NCBI RefSeq assembly: GCF_032341175.1
Contig: NZ_CP135435.1
Span: 3,410,001 to 3,474,000 of the forward strand
Direction of reading: 5' to 3'
Source of the DNA: Bacillus sp. DTU_2020_1000418_1_SI_GHA_SEK_038
Lineage (GTDB): Bacteria; Bacillota; Bacilli; Bacillales; Cytobacillaceae
DNA length: 64,000 nucleotides
Shown here: in pieces, positions 17,830 through 25,626 of the stretch
Numbering within the stretch: position 1 is the stretch's first letter
Layout of the letters: every line of letters begins with the position of its first letter
Notes under the pieces: model-generated
The model's database searches: none
The model's input: only the letters and a program-made list of their open reading frames with translations
What the model was told of the DNA's origin: nothing
Made by a program: the position numbers and the translations under genes

Positions 17830-20718
17830 ATGAAAGAAAATCAAAATATAAAAGATAAATGGAAGTCGTGGTTAGGCTTGCTAACTAATAAAAAAGCGGC
17901 AAAAGGTGCCAGTATCTCCTTTCAAGTTGCTTGGAATCTTATTTTATTATTTATTATTATCATTGTCATTGTAGGCTCCTTTGCTGGTGGTGTCGGAGCA
18001 GGATATTTTGCTTCACTCGTTAAGAATGAGAAAATTCGTCCTTATGAAAAGATGAAGAAGGATATTTATAACTATGAAGAAACATCCGATTTGTATTTTA
18101 CAGACAATGTTTACCTTGGAAAGCTTCGAACAGATTTGGACAGGGAAGAGGTCAAGCTTGAGAATGTATCCCAGTATTTAATAGATGCAGTGATTGCGAC
18201 AGAGGATGAATATTTTTATGAGCATGATGGAGTTGTTCCTAAGGCAATTATGCGTGCTCTCTTTCAAGAAGTAACGAATTCCGCAGTTCAAACAGGGGGA
18301 AGTACACTTACACAGCAATTAATAAAAAATCAGCTGTTAACAAATGAAGTATCTTTTGAAAGGAAAGCGAAAGAAATTTTACTTGCCCTTCGCTTAGAAA
18401 AGTTTTTTGATAAAAAAGAGATTTTGGAAGCCTATTTAAATGTCTCCACCTTTGGCAGAAATTCATCTGGCAGAAACATCGCTGGTGTTCAAGCAGCAGC
18501 TAAAGGGGTTTTTGGAGTGAATGCAAAGGATTTAAATATACCCCAGGCCGCTTTTATTGCAGGACTTCCTCAAAGCCCATTTGGCTATACCCCCTATACA
18601 CAGGGCGGGGAATTGAAGAAGCCTGAGGGCATTGAGCCAGGTCTTACAAGGATGAAAACGGTTTTAAACAGAATGTATGATGACGGAAGGCTGACACAGA
18701 AGCAATATGAAGATGCATTAGCCTATGATATTACTAAGGATTTTATACCTCGTGTTGAAAGTACTGTAGAGAAGTATCCGTATTTAACATTTGAGATAGA
18801 GAAGCGGGCTAAAGAGATTTTGGCCGGCATCCTCGCCAAAGAAGATGGCTATACTGAGGAAGACTTGAAGAATGATAAAGAGCTGGAAAATGAATATAAA
18901 ATATTAGCCGATCGAAATCTTCGTCAAAACGGTTATCAGATTCATACAACTATTCATAAGGGTATTTACGATGCGATGCAAGTAGCAAAAGATAATTTTG
19001 CCCTTTATGGAAGCGATAAAATTGAAATAATCGAAGACCCTGAAACGAAGGAAAAGAAAGAAATAGTAGAGCCTGTTCAGGTAGGTGCCATTCTCATTGA
19101 AAACAGCACTGGCAAAATCCTATCCTTTGTTGGCGGAAGAGACCATAACCTTAAACAGGTAAACCATGCAACAGATACTTTAAGATCGAACGGATCAACA
19201 ATGAAGCCTCTCGTAGTATACGCACCCGCATTGGAGCTGGGAGAGGTCGCGCCGGGATCTGTTATTCCCGATGTAGAGGTGTTTCTGGACCCTCATCGCC
19301 CAAATGTACCGTACCCAAATAACTATGATAAAAGATACAGTGGACTGGTCTCTGCGCGCTATGCTCTAGCGATGTCTTATAATGTTCCTGCCATGTTGAC
19401 GTATCGGACTATTATTGATAAGCGGCCAGCTCAATACCTAGAGAAAATGGGCTTTACTTCTGTTATCGAAAATGACTATACAACCAACTCGCTAGCTCTT
19501 GGCGGAATTACAAATGGGGTAACCGTTGAAGAGAATGTAAATGCCTTTGGCACCTTTGCAAATAGCGGAAACTTTGTGGATGCTTACATGATTGAAAAAA
19601 TCATAGATAAGTCTGGAAAAATTATTTATCAGCATGAAGTAAAGCCGGTTGAAGTTTTCAGCCCGCAAACTGCTTATTTGACCATTGATATGATGAGAGA
19701 TGTGATCAATCAAGGGACAGCAGGTTCTTTAAAAGGCCGGTTAAAGTTTAGTTCAGACTGGGCTGGTAAAACTGGTACAGGTCAGGATTTAAAAGATTCC
19801 TGGTTTGTAGCTATTAATCCAAAAATTAGCTTCGGTGTCTGGAATGGATATGACACTCCAAAATCATTAGAGCTTAGATATAAAGGAGTCCATCACGGTC
19901 CCCGTAACGTATATTTATGGGCTGATCTTATTAATGCTGCCTATGATGCAGCTCCTGAGCTAGTGGCAACGAATCAGCAATTCCAAATGCCTGGCGGAAT
20001 TGTTCGAAGATCCTATTGCGCTGCATCAGGTCTTCTCCCTTCAGATGCCTGTTCTAAAGCAGGGCTCGTTACAACAGACTGGTATAATGCGAAGTTTCTT
20101 CCTACACAGGCTGACGATAGTTTTGCAGATGGAAAGTATGTCCTTATCGGAAATAAAAGATATCAGGCTTTGGATAACACACCAGAAGAATTTATCCATT
20201 CAGGTGTAGCAATTAGCCCTAAAATTTTTGAAGATAAGTATGGTATTTCTATCAAAGATGTATCACAATTAATACCGAATAAAGATAAATGGCAAGGCCT
20301 TTTAGTAGCTGATTCTAAATTAGAGGAAAACGGAAAGGCTCCTGGTGCACCGTCAATTAGTCAATCAAACTCGACCATCGTTTGGGGTACACATGCTGAA
20401 AATGATGTAATTGGCTATAGGATTTATCAAAAATCAGGAGAAAGTGTGAAAAAGGTTGGCAGCATCTCCGCTGGTGATTCGCTTTCTTTTCAAGCACAGA
20501 ATGGAGAGTTCTATGTAACTGCTGTTGATATTGCAGGAAAAGAATCTGCTCCATCCAATATCATTCAAATTGGGCAGCCTGCTGAAACACCGACTAATAC
20601 CGAAAATCCAGCCCAGCCTCCTAAAGAGGAAAATCCTAAGGATCCTCCTGGTGACGGTAACAGTAATGGCGATGGAAATGGAGGTAATCCTGAAGCACCG
20701 CCAACAGAGGAAATATAG
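17830..20718 (+). CDS. Class A penicillin-binding protein (PBP1A family) with C-terminal FN3-like domain
   Basis: A 962-residue bifunctional peptidoglycan synthase: short cytoplasmic head, membrane segment at about residues 37-60, GT51 glycosyltransferase (ATEDEYFYEHDG with the catalytic Glu, GGSTLTQQLIKN, RKAKEILLALRLE), and transpeptidase with GSTMKP (SxxK), SYNVP (SxN) and KTGTG. A fibronectin-III-like module follows (about 840-920), then a Pro/Asn/Gly-rich tail. It polymerises lipid II and cross-links glycan outside the membrane. The ATG at 17830 is chosen because GGGGG lies 10 bases before it; earlier in-frame codons overlap the promoter. Its place between tyrS and acsA is absent in B. 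subtilis but, as I recall, occurs in other Bacillaceae. Confidence 0.93.
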   Translation: MKENQNIKDKWKSWLGLLTNKKAAKGASISFQVAWNLILLFIIIIVIVGSFAGGVGAGYFASLVKNEKIRPYEKMKKDIYNYEETSDLYFTDNVYLGKLRTDLDREEVKLENVSQYLIDAVIATEDEYFYEHDGVVPKAIMRALFQEVTNSAVQTGGSTLTQQLIKNQLLTNEVSFERKAKEILLALRLEKFFDKKEILEAYLNVSTFGRNSSGRNIAGVQAAAKGVFGVNAKDLNIPQAAFIAGLPQSPFGYTPYTQGGELKKPEGIEPGLTRMKTVLNRMYDDGRLTQKQYEDALAYDITKDFIPRVESTVEKYPYLTFEIEKRAKEILAGILAKEDGYTEEDLKNDKELENEYKILADRNLRQNGYQIHTTIHKGIYDAMQVAKDNFALYGSDKIEIIEDPETKEKKEIVEPVQVGAILIENSTGKILSFVGGRDHNLKQVNHATDTLRSNGSTMKPLVVYAPALELGEVAPGSVIPDVEVFLDPHRPNVPYPNNYDKRYSGLVSARYALAMSYNVPAMLTYRTIIDKRPAQYLEKMGFTSVIENDYTTNSLALGGITNGVTVEENVNAFGTFANSGNFVDAYMIEKIIDKSGKIIYQHEVKPVEVFSPQTAYLTIDMMRDVINQGTAGSLKGRLKFSSDWAGKTGTGQDLKDSWFVAINPKISFGVWNGYDTPKSLELRYKGVHHGPRNVYLWADLINAAYDAAPELVATNQQFQMPGGIVRRSYCAASGLLPSDACSKAGLVTTDWYNAKFLPTQADDSFADGKYVLIGNKRYQALDNTPEEFIHSGVAISPKIFEDKYGISIKDVSQLIPNKDKWQGLLVADSKLEENGKAPGAPSISQSNSTIVWGTHAENDVIGYRIYQKSGESVKKVGSISAGDSLSFQAQNGEFYVTAVDIAGKESAPSNIIQIGQPAETPTNTENPAQPPKEENPKDPPGDGNSNGDGNGGNPEAPPTEEI

Positions 20719-20731
20719 ATTTTTATAGAAA

Positions 20732-20766
20732 AAGAACCGTGCGCAAAAATGGCACGGTTCTTCTAT
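20732..20766. terminator. Bidirectional terminator PBP/acsA
   Basis: AAGAACCGTGC/GCACGGTTCTT with a 9-base loop, flanked by A and T runs, between convergent genes. Confidence 0.85.
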
Positions 20767-20784
20767 TTTGATTTCGCACTATGA

Positions 20785-22503
20785 TTAGTCTTCCAGAGTG
20801 GAAAGGTCACCAGTAGGTAAGTTTAGCTCCCAAGCCTTTAAGACACGGCGCATAATTTTTCCGCTTCTTGTTTTCGGAAGTTTATCTCGAAATTCTATTT
20901 CGCGTGGAGCAGCATGAGCAGCAAGTCCTTTTTTCACAAATTGACGAATATCTTCAACTAGCTCATCAGATGCTTCATATCCATCCAGCAACGCAATGAA
21001 GGCCTTAATAATTTCACCGCGAACAGGATCCGGCTTCCCTATGACACCAGCTTCTGCTACAGCTGGATGCTCTAATAGCTTGCTCTCCACTTCAAATGGC
21101 CCTACCCTTTCACCAGATGTCATAATAACATCATCCACACGGCCTTGGAACCATAAGTAGCCATCTTCATCCATATATGCTGAATCACCCGAGACATACC
21201 AGTCACCAGGCATGAAATAAGATTCATATTTCTCTTTATTATTCCAAATCGCATGCATCATGGCTGGCCAGCCCTTTTTAATTGCAAGGTTGCCCATGCG
21301 GTATGGAGGCAGTTCATTTCCTTGATCATCAACAATGGCAGCTACAACCCCTGGTACAGGCTTACCCATTGATCCAGGTTTAATTTCCATGCAAGGATAG
21401 TTGCAGATTAATAAAGCTCCTGTTTCAGTCATCCACCACGTATCATGGATTCTTAAATGGAATACCTTCATTCCCCACTTTACTACTTCAGGGTTTAAAG
21501 GCTCTCCAACACTAACAATATGGCGCAGACTGCTTAAATCAAACTTCTTAACAACCTCGTCTCCAGCTCCCATCAGCATCCTAAATGCTGTAGGTGCACT
21601 GTACCAGATGGACACCCCATACTCTTCAATCATCTTATACCAGGATTCCGGGTTAAATCTTCCACCAACAATTAAATTAGATGTTCCTGTTAGCCAAGGT
21701 CCAAACATTCCGTAGGAAGTTCCAGTGACCCAGCCTGGATCTGCCGTACACCAGAAGACATCTTCTTCCTTCATATCAAGAACCCATCTTGCCGTATGGT
21801 ATTGCTGAATCATGGCATTATGGACATGTAAAACACCTTTCGGCTTACCAGTAGAACCGGAAGTATAGTGCAGGATCATTCCATCTGTCCGTTCTACCCA
21901 TTCAATAGAAAGTTTATTGCTAGCTTCTGCTAATTTTTTATTAAAATCAATATAAGGCCCTTCTTCTTCAATTCCTTCTCCTACTAGAAAAATAGTTTTT
22001 AGAGCTGGAAGCTCATCGACAGGAACACGTTTTAGTAATTCAGGTGTTGTAATAAGAACTTTCGCTTCACTATCCTCTAAACGGTCTCGAACGGCTCCTT
22101 CCATAAACGCTTCGAAAAGCGGACCGACAATCGCACCAAGTTTAATCGTACCCAATGCTGCAAAATAAAGCTCAGGTGAACGCGGCATAAAGATGAACAC
22201 TCGATCTCCTTTTTCAACATCACCGTATGTTTTTAATACATTACCTGCTTTATTAGAAAGCTCCTTCATTTCCTTAAATGTATATTTTTCATTTCTTAAG
22301 CCTTCACGGAAATACAGAGCAATTTTATTTTTTCGGAAGGATTCTGCATGGCGGTCGATAGCCTCATAAGCCATATTGATCCGGCCAGTTTCATGCCAGG
22401 AGAATACTTTCTCACCTTCTGCCCAATCAAACTGATTGTACGTTTCTTCGTAATTTTGTAAATTATAATTCCCTTGTGTTGCTGGTATGGCTTCCACTTT
22501 CAT
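20785..22503 (-). CDS. acsA: Acetyl-CoA synthetase
   Basis: A 572-residue AMP-forming acyl-CoA ligase activating acetate for re-use after overflow. The AMP-binding P-loop is LHYTSGSTGKPKGVLH; further motifs are WWMTETG and YVSGDSAYMDEDGY. Near the C-terminus LPKTRSGKIMRR contains the lysine that protein acetyltransferases modify to switch the enzyme off. That modifier (acuA) and the matching deacetylase (acuC) are encoded divergently next door. GGGGGA precedes the ATG. A good sigma-A promoter lies about 105 bases upstream. Confidence 0.96.
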   Translation of the reverse strand: MKVEAIPATQGNYNLQNYEETYNQFDWAEGEKVFSWHETGRINMAYEAIDRHAESFRKNKIALYFREGLRNEKYTFKEMKELSNKAGNVLKTYGDVEKGDRVFIFMPRSPELYFAALGTIKLGAIVGPLFEAFMEGAVRDRLEDSEAKVLITTPELLKRVPVDELPALKTIFLVGEGIEEEGPYIDFNKKLAEASNKLSIEWVERTDGMILHYTSGSTGKPKGVLHVHNAMIQQYHTARWVLDMKEEDVFWCTADPGWVTGTSYGMFGPWLTGTSNLIVGGRFNPESWYKMIEEYGVSIWYSAPTAFRMLMGAGDEVVKKFDLSSLRHIVSVGEPLNPEVVKWGMKVFHLRIHDTWWMTETGALLICNYPCMEIKPGSMGKPVPGVVAAIVDDQGNELPPYRMGNLAIKKGWPAMMHAIWNNKEKYESYFMPGDWYVSGDSAYMDEDGYLWFQGRVDDVIMTSGERVGPFEVESKLLEHPAVAEAGVIGKPDPVRGEIIKAFIALLDGYEASDELVEDIRQFVKKGLAAHAAPREIEFRDKLPKTRSGKIMRRVLKAWELNLPTGDLSTLED

Positions 22504-22605
22504 ATACCAATATCCCCCTTTAATAATTCCAGCCCGGCTCTTTAATCAATCCAAAAACAACTGCATTGTACATAAGAGAGCGAATGCTTTGATAAGTTTG
22601 TTATT

Positions 22606-22634
22606 ATTATAGTATAAGCATTATCTTTTCTCAA
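22606..22634 (-). promoter_or_regulatory. acsA promoter
   Basis: Minus strand TTGAGA (22634-22629), 17-base spacer, perfect TATAAT (22611-22606). Confidence 0.75.
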
Positions 22635-22745
22635 TTTTTAAAATATTCAACTAGATAATTTTCATACCGTTATAAACATAAGGAAGCGAGAATGAGTAGA
22701 AGTTACTAGTAATGCAAATTGATATTTTATTCATATAGTAGTTTC

Positions 22746-22760
22746 TGTTCATCGTGAACA
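22746..22760. promoter_or_regulatory. Palindrome between divergent acsA and acuA
   Basis: TGTTCATCGTGAACA is a perfect inverted repeat of TGTTCA around a 3-base centre, upstream of both promoters. It resembles a repressor or activator site; it fits the CcpA cre consensus poorly (three mismatches), so the binder is unknown. The rest of the 370-base gap holds only the promoters (TATAAT at 22832 for acuA). Confidence 0.45.
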
Positions 22761-22872
22761 AATCTTTCACAAATTGTTTTCGAATAATACAGAAAATAAA
22801 ATCAAGTCGCTTAAAAATAACTAATTTTATGTATAATAGAATTAATAATGAATGTCAATAGGCGGTGAACAA

Positions 22873-23505
22873 ATGGAACATCGAAAAACATATAATGCTA
22901 AAGAATTAAAAACTCCGAAAGGCAGTTTAATTATTGAAGGACCTATTTCCCCTGAGAAATTAGCAGACTTAGAGTTTCATAAGGACTTAGTAGCTTTTCG
23001 GCCACCCGAGCAGCAAAAAAAGGCGCTTATTGAAATAGCGGGGCTTCCAGAAGGAAGAATTATTATTGCCAGGTACAGAGATACAATTGTCGGATATGTT
23101 ACATACGTATACCCTGATCCGCTCGAACGATGGTCAGAAGGGAAAATGGAAAATTTAATCGAACTTGGCGCTATCGAAGTAATCCCTGAGTTTAGAGGGA
23201 CTGGTACCGGTAAAAGCCTTTTAAAGGTGTCCATGATGGACGATGCAATGGAAGATTATATTATTATTACAACTGAATATTATTGGCATTGGGATTTAAA
23301 AGGCACAGGGTTAAATGTATGGGAGTATCGAAAGGTCATGGAGAAAATGATGAATGCAGGCGGACTGGAATGGTATGCAACAGATGACCCAGAAATCAGT
23401 TCTCATCCAGCTAACTGTTTAATGGCAAAAATCGGCAAAAGGGTCGACCTTGACTCTGTTCAGAAATTTGACCGCCTCCGGTTTATGAATCGTTTTATGT
23501 ATTAA
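22873..23505 (+). CDS. acuA: Protein lysine acetyltransferase AcuA
   Basis: A 210-residue GNAT-family enzyme, the same length as B. subtilis AcuA. It acetylates the active-site lysine of acetyl-CoA synthetase and turns it off. The GNAT core is EVIPEFRGTGTGKSLLKVS, the acetyl-CoA pyrophosphate loop. The start MEHRKTYNAKELKTPKG is chosen because GGCGGTG lies five bases before it; an ATG 21 bases earlier overlaps that site. First gene of acuABC, divergent from its target acsA. A palindromic repeat separates it from acuB. Confidence 0.95.
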   Translation: MEHRKTYNAKELKTPKGSLIIEGPISPEKLADLEFHKDLVAFRPPEQQKKALIEIAGLPEGRIIIARYRDTIVGYVTYVYPDPLERWSEGKMENLIELGAIEVIPEFRGTGTGKSLLKVSMMDDAMEDYIIITTEYYWHWDLKGTGLNVWEYRKVMEKMMNAGGLEWYATDDPEISSHPANCLMAKIGKRVDLDSVQKFDRLRFMNRFMY

Positions 23506-23507
23506 TA

Positions 23508-23690
23508 GAAAAGCGGAGAGTGCCTGCTTAAAAAGGGAACGCAGACTAAGAACGCCACGTCCTGTGGCAACGTCTGCATGACCCGCATCCTTCCGGCCTC
23601 AAGCATAAGACGAGCAGACAAGAAGGTTGCACTTTACCTTCTTGACTGTTTGGCTTATGACCTCGAGCCGATGGCACTCGGAGCTAGACA
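23508..23690 (+). repeat. Modular palindromic repeat, copy C (183 bp) inside the acu operon
   Basis: Starts GAAAAGCGGA two bases after the acuA stop and ends GGAGCTAGACA 21 bases before the acuB start. Outer arms are AGTGCC/GGCACT, differing from copies A and B but still complementary. It carries an extra hairpin module (23538-23597): GCAGAC...GTCTGC enclosing GCCACGTCCTGTGGC. The inner stem CATAAG/CTTATG and centre AAGAAGGT/ACCTTCTT are as in the other copies. Confidence 0.9.
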
Positions 23691-23711
23691 TAGAAAATGG
23701 GGGATATAGAA

Positions 23712-24362
23712 ATGATTGTCGAGGAAATTATGCGGACGGAAGTTGTGGCATTGTCGAAGGATGATAGCATAGCAAAAGCTATCAAACTAATGGACGAGAA
23801 GAAAATTCGCCACCTGCCTATAATTGATGAAAATCAGTACTTAATTGGATTAGTAACGGATCGAGATATACGTGATGCCACTCCTTCCATTCTTTTTGAA
23901 ACCGAAAAATTTAAAGAACTTTTACAAAATCCTTTAAAAATGATCATGAAAACGGATATTATCACTGGACATCCCCTCGATTTTGTTGAGGAAGTATCTG
24001 GGATTCTTTACGAGCACCGAATTGGCTGTCTTCCAATTTTAAAGGAAGATAAGCTTGTTGGAATTGTCACAGAAACAGATTTACTAAGGACATTGGTTGA
24101 ATTAACAGGTGCCCATCAGCCAGGCTCGCAAATAGAGGTAAAAGTACCAAATAAAGCTGGAATGCTTTATGAAATAACGACTGTCATTCGAAATCGTAAA
24201 GCAAATATTCAGAGTGTGTTAGTATATCCCGATAAGAAGGATGAAAAATATAAAATTATCGTTCTACGAGTCCAAATGATGAATCCTCTATCCATCATTA
24301 AAGATTTACAAGATGCTGGTCATCAAGTATTGTGGCCTAATGATCCGGGGCAGTCATCATGA
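23712..24362 (+). CDS. acuB: AcuB, CBS-CBS-ACT protein of acetoin/acetyl-CoA control
   Basis: A 216-residue protein with two CBS domains (about residues 1-60 and 75-135; typical ends IRHLPIIDENQYLIGLVTDR and IGCLPILKEDKLVGIVTETD) and a C-terminal ACT-like domain (about 140-210). CBS pairs bind adenine nucleotides, so the protein is a likely energy sensor for the AcuA/AcuC switch; its exact role is unsettled. The ATG at 23712 follows GGGGGATA. The stop overlaps the acuC start by four bases (ATGA), so the two are coupled. Confidence 0.93.
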   Translation: MIVEEIMRTEVVALSKDDSIAKAIKLMDEKKIRHLPIIDENQYLIGLVTDRDIRDATPSILFETEKFKELLQNPLKMIMKTDIITGHPLDFVEEVSGILYEHRIGCLPILKEDKLVGIVTETDLLRTLVELTGAHQPGSQIEVKVPNKAGMLYEITTVIRNRKANIQSVLVYPDKKDEKYKIIVLRVQMMNPLSIIKDLQDAGHQVLWPNDPGQSS

Positions 24363-25528
24363 CTCAAGATTCTGTTTTCGTTTTTTCAGAGGACCTGCTG
24401 GACTATAAATTCAGTGAGAACCATCCTTTTAATCAATTAAGGATCAAACTTACACTCGATTTACTTATGCAATTAAATGCTATTGAAAAACATCAGATCA
24501 TTTCTCCGAGAAGAGCAACGGATGATGAGCTGGAGCTTATACATGATCCCAATTATGTGAACGCAGTCAAATTGGCAGGCAGCGGCCAGCTTTCACAAGA
24601 AATAGGTGAGAATTACGGACTTGGAACAGAGGACACTCCCGTATTCCCCAAAATGCATGAGGCAAGCTCCCTGCTAGTTGGAGGCACTTTAACAGCTGTT
24701 GATCATGTGATGGCCGGCCATGCTAAGCATGCCCTTCACCTTGGGGGAGGTCTCCACCATGGCTTTAGGGGAAAAGCTTCAGGCTTTTGTATTTATAATG
24801 ATAGCTCGGTTGCCATCAAATACATTCAGGAAAAATACAAAGCCCGGGTTCTATATGTAGATACGGATGCCCATCATGGTGACGGTGTGCAATGGTCATT
24901 TTATGATGATCCTAACGTATGCACACTTTCTATCCATGAAACTGGCCGATACTTATTTCCCGGAACAGGAAATGTCAATGAACGGGGTCAGGGTAAGGGA
25001 TATGGCTATTCCTTTAACATACCTGTAGATGCATTTACTGAGGATGATTCCTGGCTAGACATTTATCGTACTTCCATTAGAGAAATTGCTGAGTTTTTTA
25101 AACCGGATGTAATCTTAACACAAAACGGTGCTGATTCTCATTATTTAGACCCGCTCACACATCTATCATCAACCATCAAGATTTATCGTGAAATTCCGAA
25201 GCTGGCTCATGAAATAGCCCATGAATATTGTGATGGCAGATGGATTGCTGTAGGTGGAGGCGGTTACGATATATGGCGGGTTGTTCCGCGTGCATGGGCA
25301 TTAATTTGGTTGGAAATGACGAATAATCACATTGCCACTGGAGAACTGCCAATGGAATGGATGAATAAATGGAAGGATGCTTCACCCGTTCCGCTTCCAA
25401 TACATTGGGATGACCCCGCTGACATGTACAAGCCTATTCCAAGGAAAACAGAAATTACAGAAAAAAATAAACAAACACTTGAAAAGGCCTTATACCCTAT
25501 AAGAAATCAAAGTAAAAAGACAAGCTAA
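24359..25528 (+). CDS. acuC: AcuC, class I HDAC-like protein deacetylase
   Basis: A 389-residue arginase-fold zinc deacetylase that removes acetyl groups from AcsA and reactivates it. Active-site features are LGGGLHHGFRGKASGFCIYN, VDTDAHHGDGVQ (the His pair and zinc-binding Asp/His), and QNGADSHYLDPLT (second zinc Asp). GGGGYD near the C-terminus supplies the glycine-rich loop and the catalytic tyrosine region. Overlaps acuB by four bases. Ends with a strong terminator shared with the convergent FtsA-like gene. Confidence 0.95.
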   Translation: MTQDSVFVFSEDLLDYKFSENHPFNQLRIKLTLDLLMQLNAIEKHQIISPRRATDDELELIHDPNYVNAVKLAGSGQLSQEIGENYGLGTEDTPVFPKMHEASSLLVGGTLTAVDHVMAGHAKHALHLGGGLHHGFRGKASGFCIYNDSSVAIKYIQEKYKARVLYVDTDAHHGDGVQWSFYDDPNVCTLSIHETGRYLFPGTGNVNERGQGKGYGYSFNIPVDAFTEDDSWLDIYRTSIREIAEFFKPDVILTQNGADSHYLDPLTHLSSTIKIYREIPKLAHEIAHEYCDGRWIAVGGGGYDIWRVVPRAWALIWLEMTNNHIATGELPMEWMNKWKDASPVPLPIHWDDPADMYKPIPRKTEITEKNKQTLEKALYPIRNQSKKTS

Positions 25529-25579
25529 AGAGGCTTAATCATGAAAGGACACAAAAGCTATAAAAACTTATAAAGCAAT

Positions 25580-25622
25580 AAAAAGAAACAGTCCAATTTG
25601 CATATGAACTGTTTCTTTTTAT
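25580..25622. terminator. Bidirectional terminator acuC/ftsA-like gene
   Basis: AAAAAGAAACAGT/ACTGTTTCTTTTT with a 15-base loop, T-rich both ways. Confidence 0.85.
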
Positions 25623-25626
25623 GTTT

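Noticed and set aside
22561..22600. cre site downstream of the acsA promoter (TCAAAGCATTCGCT)
   Set aside because: Four mismatches to the consensus, including the central CG; too weak to claim although CcpA control of acsA is expected.
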